Assembly (NCBI GenBank): GCA_017304505.1
Contig: JAFKKQ010000304.1
Location: forward strand, 1 to 7,754
Source: Hyphomicrobiales bacterium
GTDB taxonomy: Bacteria; Pseudomonadota; Alphaproteobacteria; Rhizobiales; Xanthobacteraceae
Reading direction: 5' to 3'
Length of the DNA stretch: 7,754 bases
The translations under genes were made by a program, and so were the position numbers. The notes under the pieces are model-generated. The model did no database searches, was not told the origin of the DNA, and saw only the letters and a program-made list of their open reading frames with translations. Positions 7,641 through 7,754 of the stretch are shown here, in pieces (position 1 is the stretch's first letter; each line of letters opens with the position of its first letter).

Positions 7641-7754
7641 CCGGTACGGCGCGTCGAGCGCGATGTTCTTCGCGATCTCGCGCTCCCAGCGGTCGCCGTT
7701 GGCGAGCAGCTTGGCCTTGTCATAGTAAAGCTCCTCGCGCGTCTCGGCGGCGAA
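7638..7754 (-). CDS. nuoI: NADH-quinone oxidoreductase subunit I, C-terminal 38 residues (gene begins outside the window)
   Basis: NuoI is the peripheral-arm subunit of complex I that carries two [4Fe-4S] clusters and passes electrons towards the quinone site. Only the tail is visible. From the window edge the minus strand reads [20 protein letters not shown] followed by [18 protein letters not shown] and a TGA at 7640-7638. This closely matches the C-terminus of alphaproteobacterial NuoI as I recall it. The two ferredoxin-type cysteine motifs lie upstream, beyond the window, so cluster-binding residues cannot be checked. Position directly before nuoJ in the canonical nuo order supports the call. 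Confidence 0.93.
   Translation of the reverse strand, partial: FAAETREELYYDKAKLLANGDRWEREIAKNIALDAPYR

Noticed and set aside
1..7754. Search for promoters, terminators, RNA genes, insertion sequences, attachment sites and CRISPR arrays.
   Set aside because: Intergenic gaps are at most ten bases. I found no hairpin followed by T-run, no tRNA-like fold, no terminal inverted repeats and no spaced direct repeats.

Overview
The window is a stretch of a GC-rich alphaproteobacterial chromosome, most likely order Hyphomicrobiales near Bradyrhizobium/Rhodopseudomonas. This rests on the protein sequences, on the nuoN-birA-rnj gene order as I remember it from that group, and on a His-rich loop in NuoL that I recall from relatives. 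Every real gene is on the minus strand, so transcription runs from high to low coordinates. The window is almost wholly coding. There is no gene-free stretch over 300 bases, and I see no promoter, terminator, RNA gene, mobile element or CRISPR array.

Layout in order of transcription: the last 38 codons of nuoI (7638-7754), nuoJ (6990-7628), nuoK (6685-6993), nuoL (4605-6677), nuoM (3100-4605), a broken nuoN (1730-3089), birA (978-1730), and the first 325 codons of an RNase J gene (1-975), which runs off the window. nuoI to nuoN encode the distal part of the 14-subunit NADH:quinone oxidoreductase (complex I). NuoI carries Fe-S clusters in the peripheral arm. NuoJ and NuoK form part of the membrane arm, and NuoL, NuoM and NuoN are its three antiporter-like proton-pumping subunits. 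birA (biotin-protein ligase without a DNA-binding domain) and rnj (RNA decay and processing) are housekeeping passengers at the end of the cluster.

The main anomaly is in nuoN. The reading frame is normal for 319 codons, then shifts at about 2132, and the remaining 133 codons continue in another frame. Compared with the family, about 22 residues forming one complete transmembrane helix (TM11 of 14) are missing. This is therefore a deletion of roughly 65 bases, not a one-base error. The shifted frame has no stop and runs in phase into birA, giving a 703-codon open frame that could be misread as a NuoN-BirA fusion. If genuine, the lesion removes an essential proton-pumping subunit. It could instead be an assembly artefact.

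Junctions from nuoI to birA alternate strictly between a short gap with a Shine-Dalgarno at the upstream stop codon and an ATGA stop/start overlap. I see no novel system here. Apart from the nuoN lesion and the NuoL His-rich loop, the region is a conventional respiratory operon.
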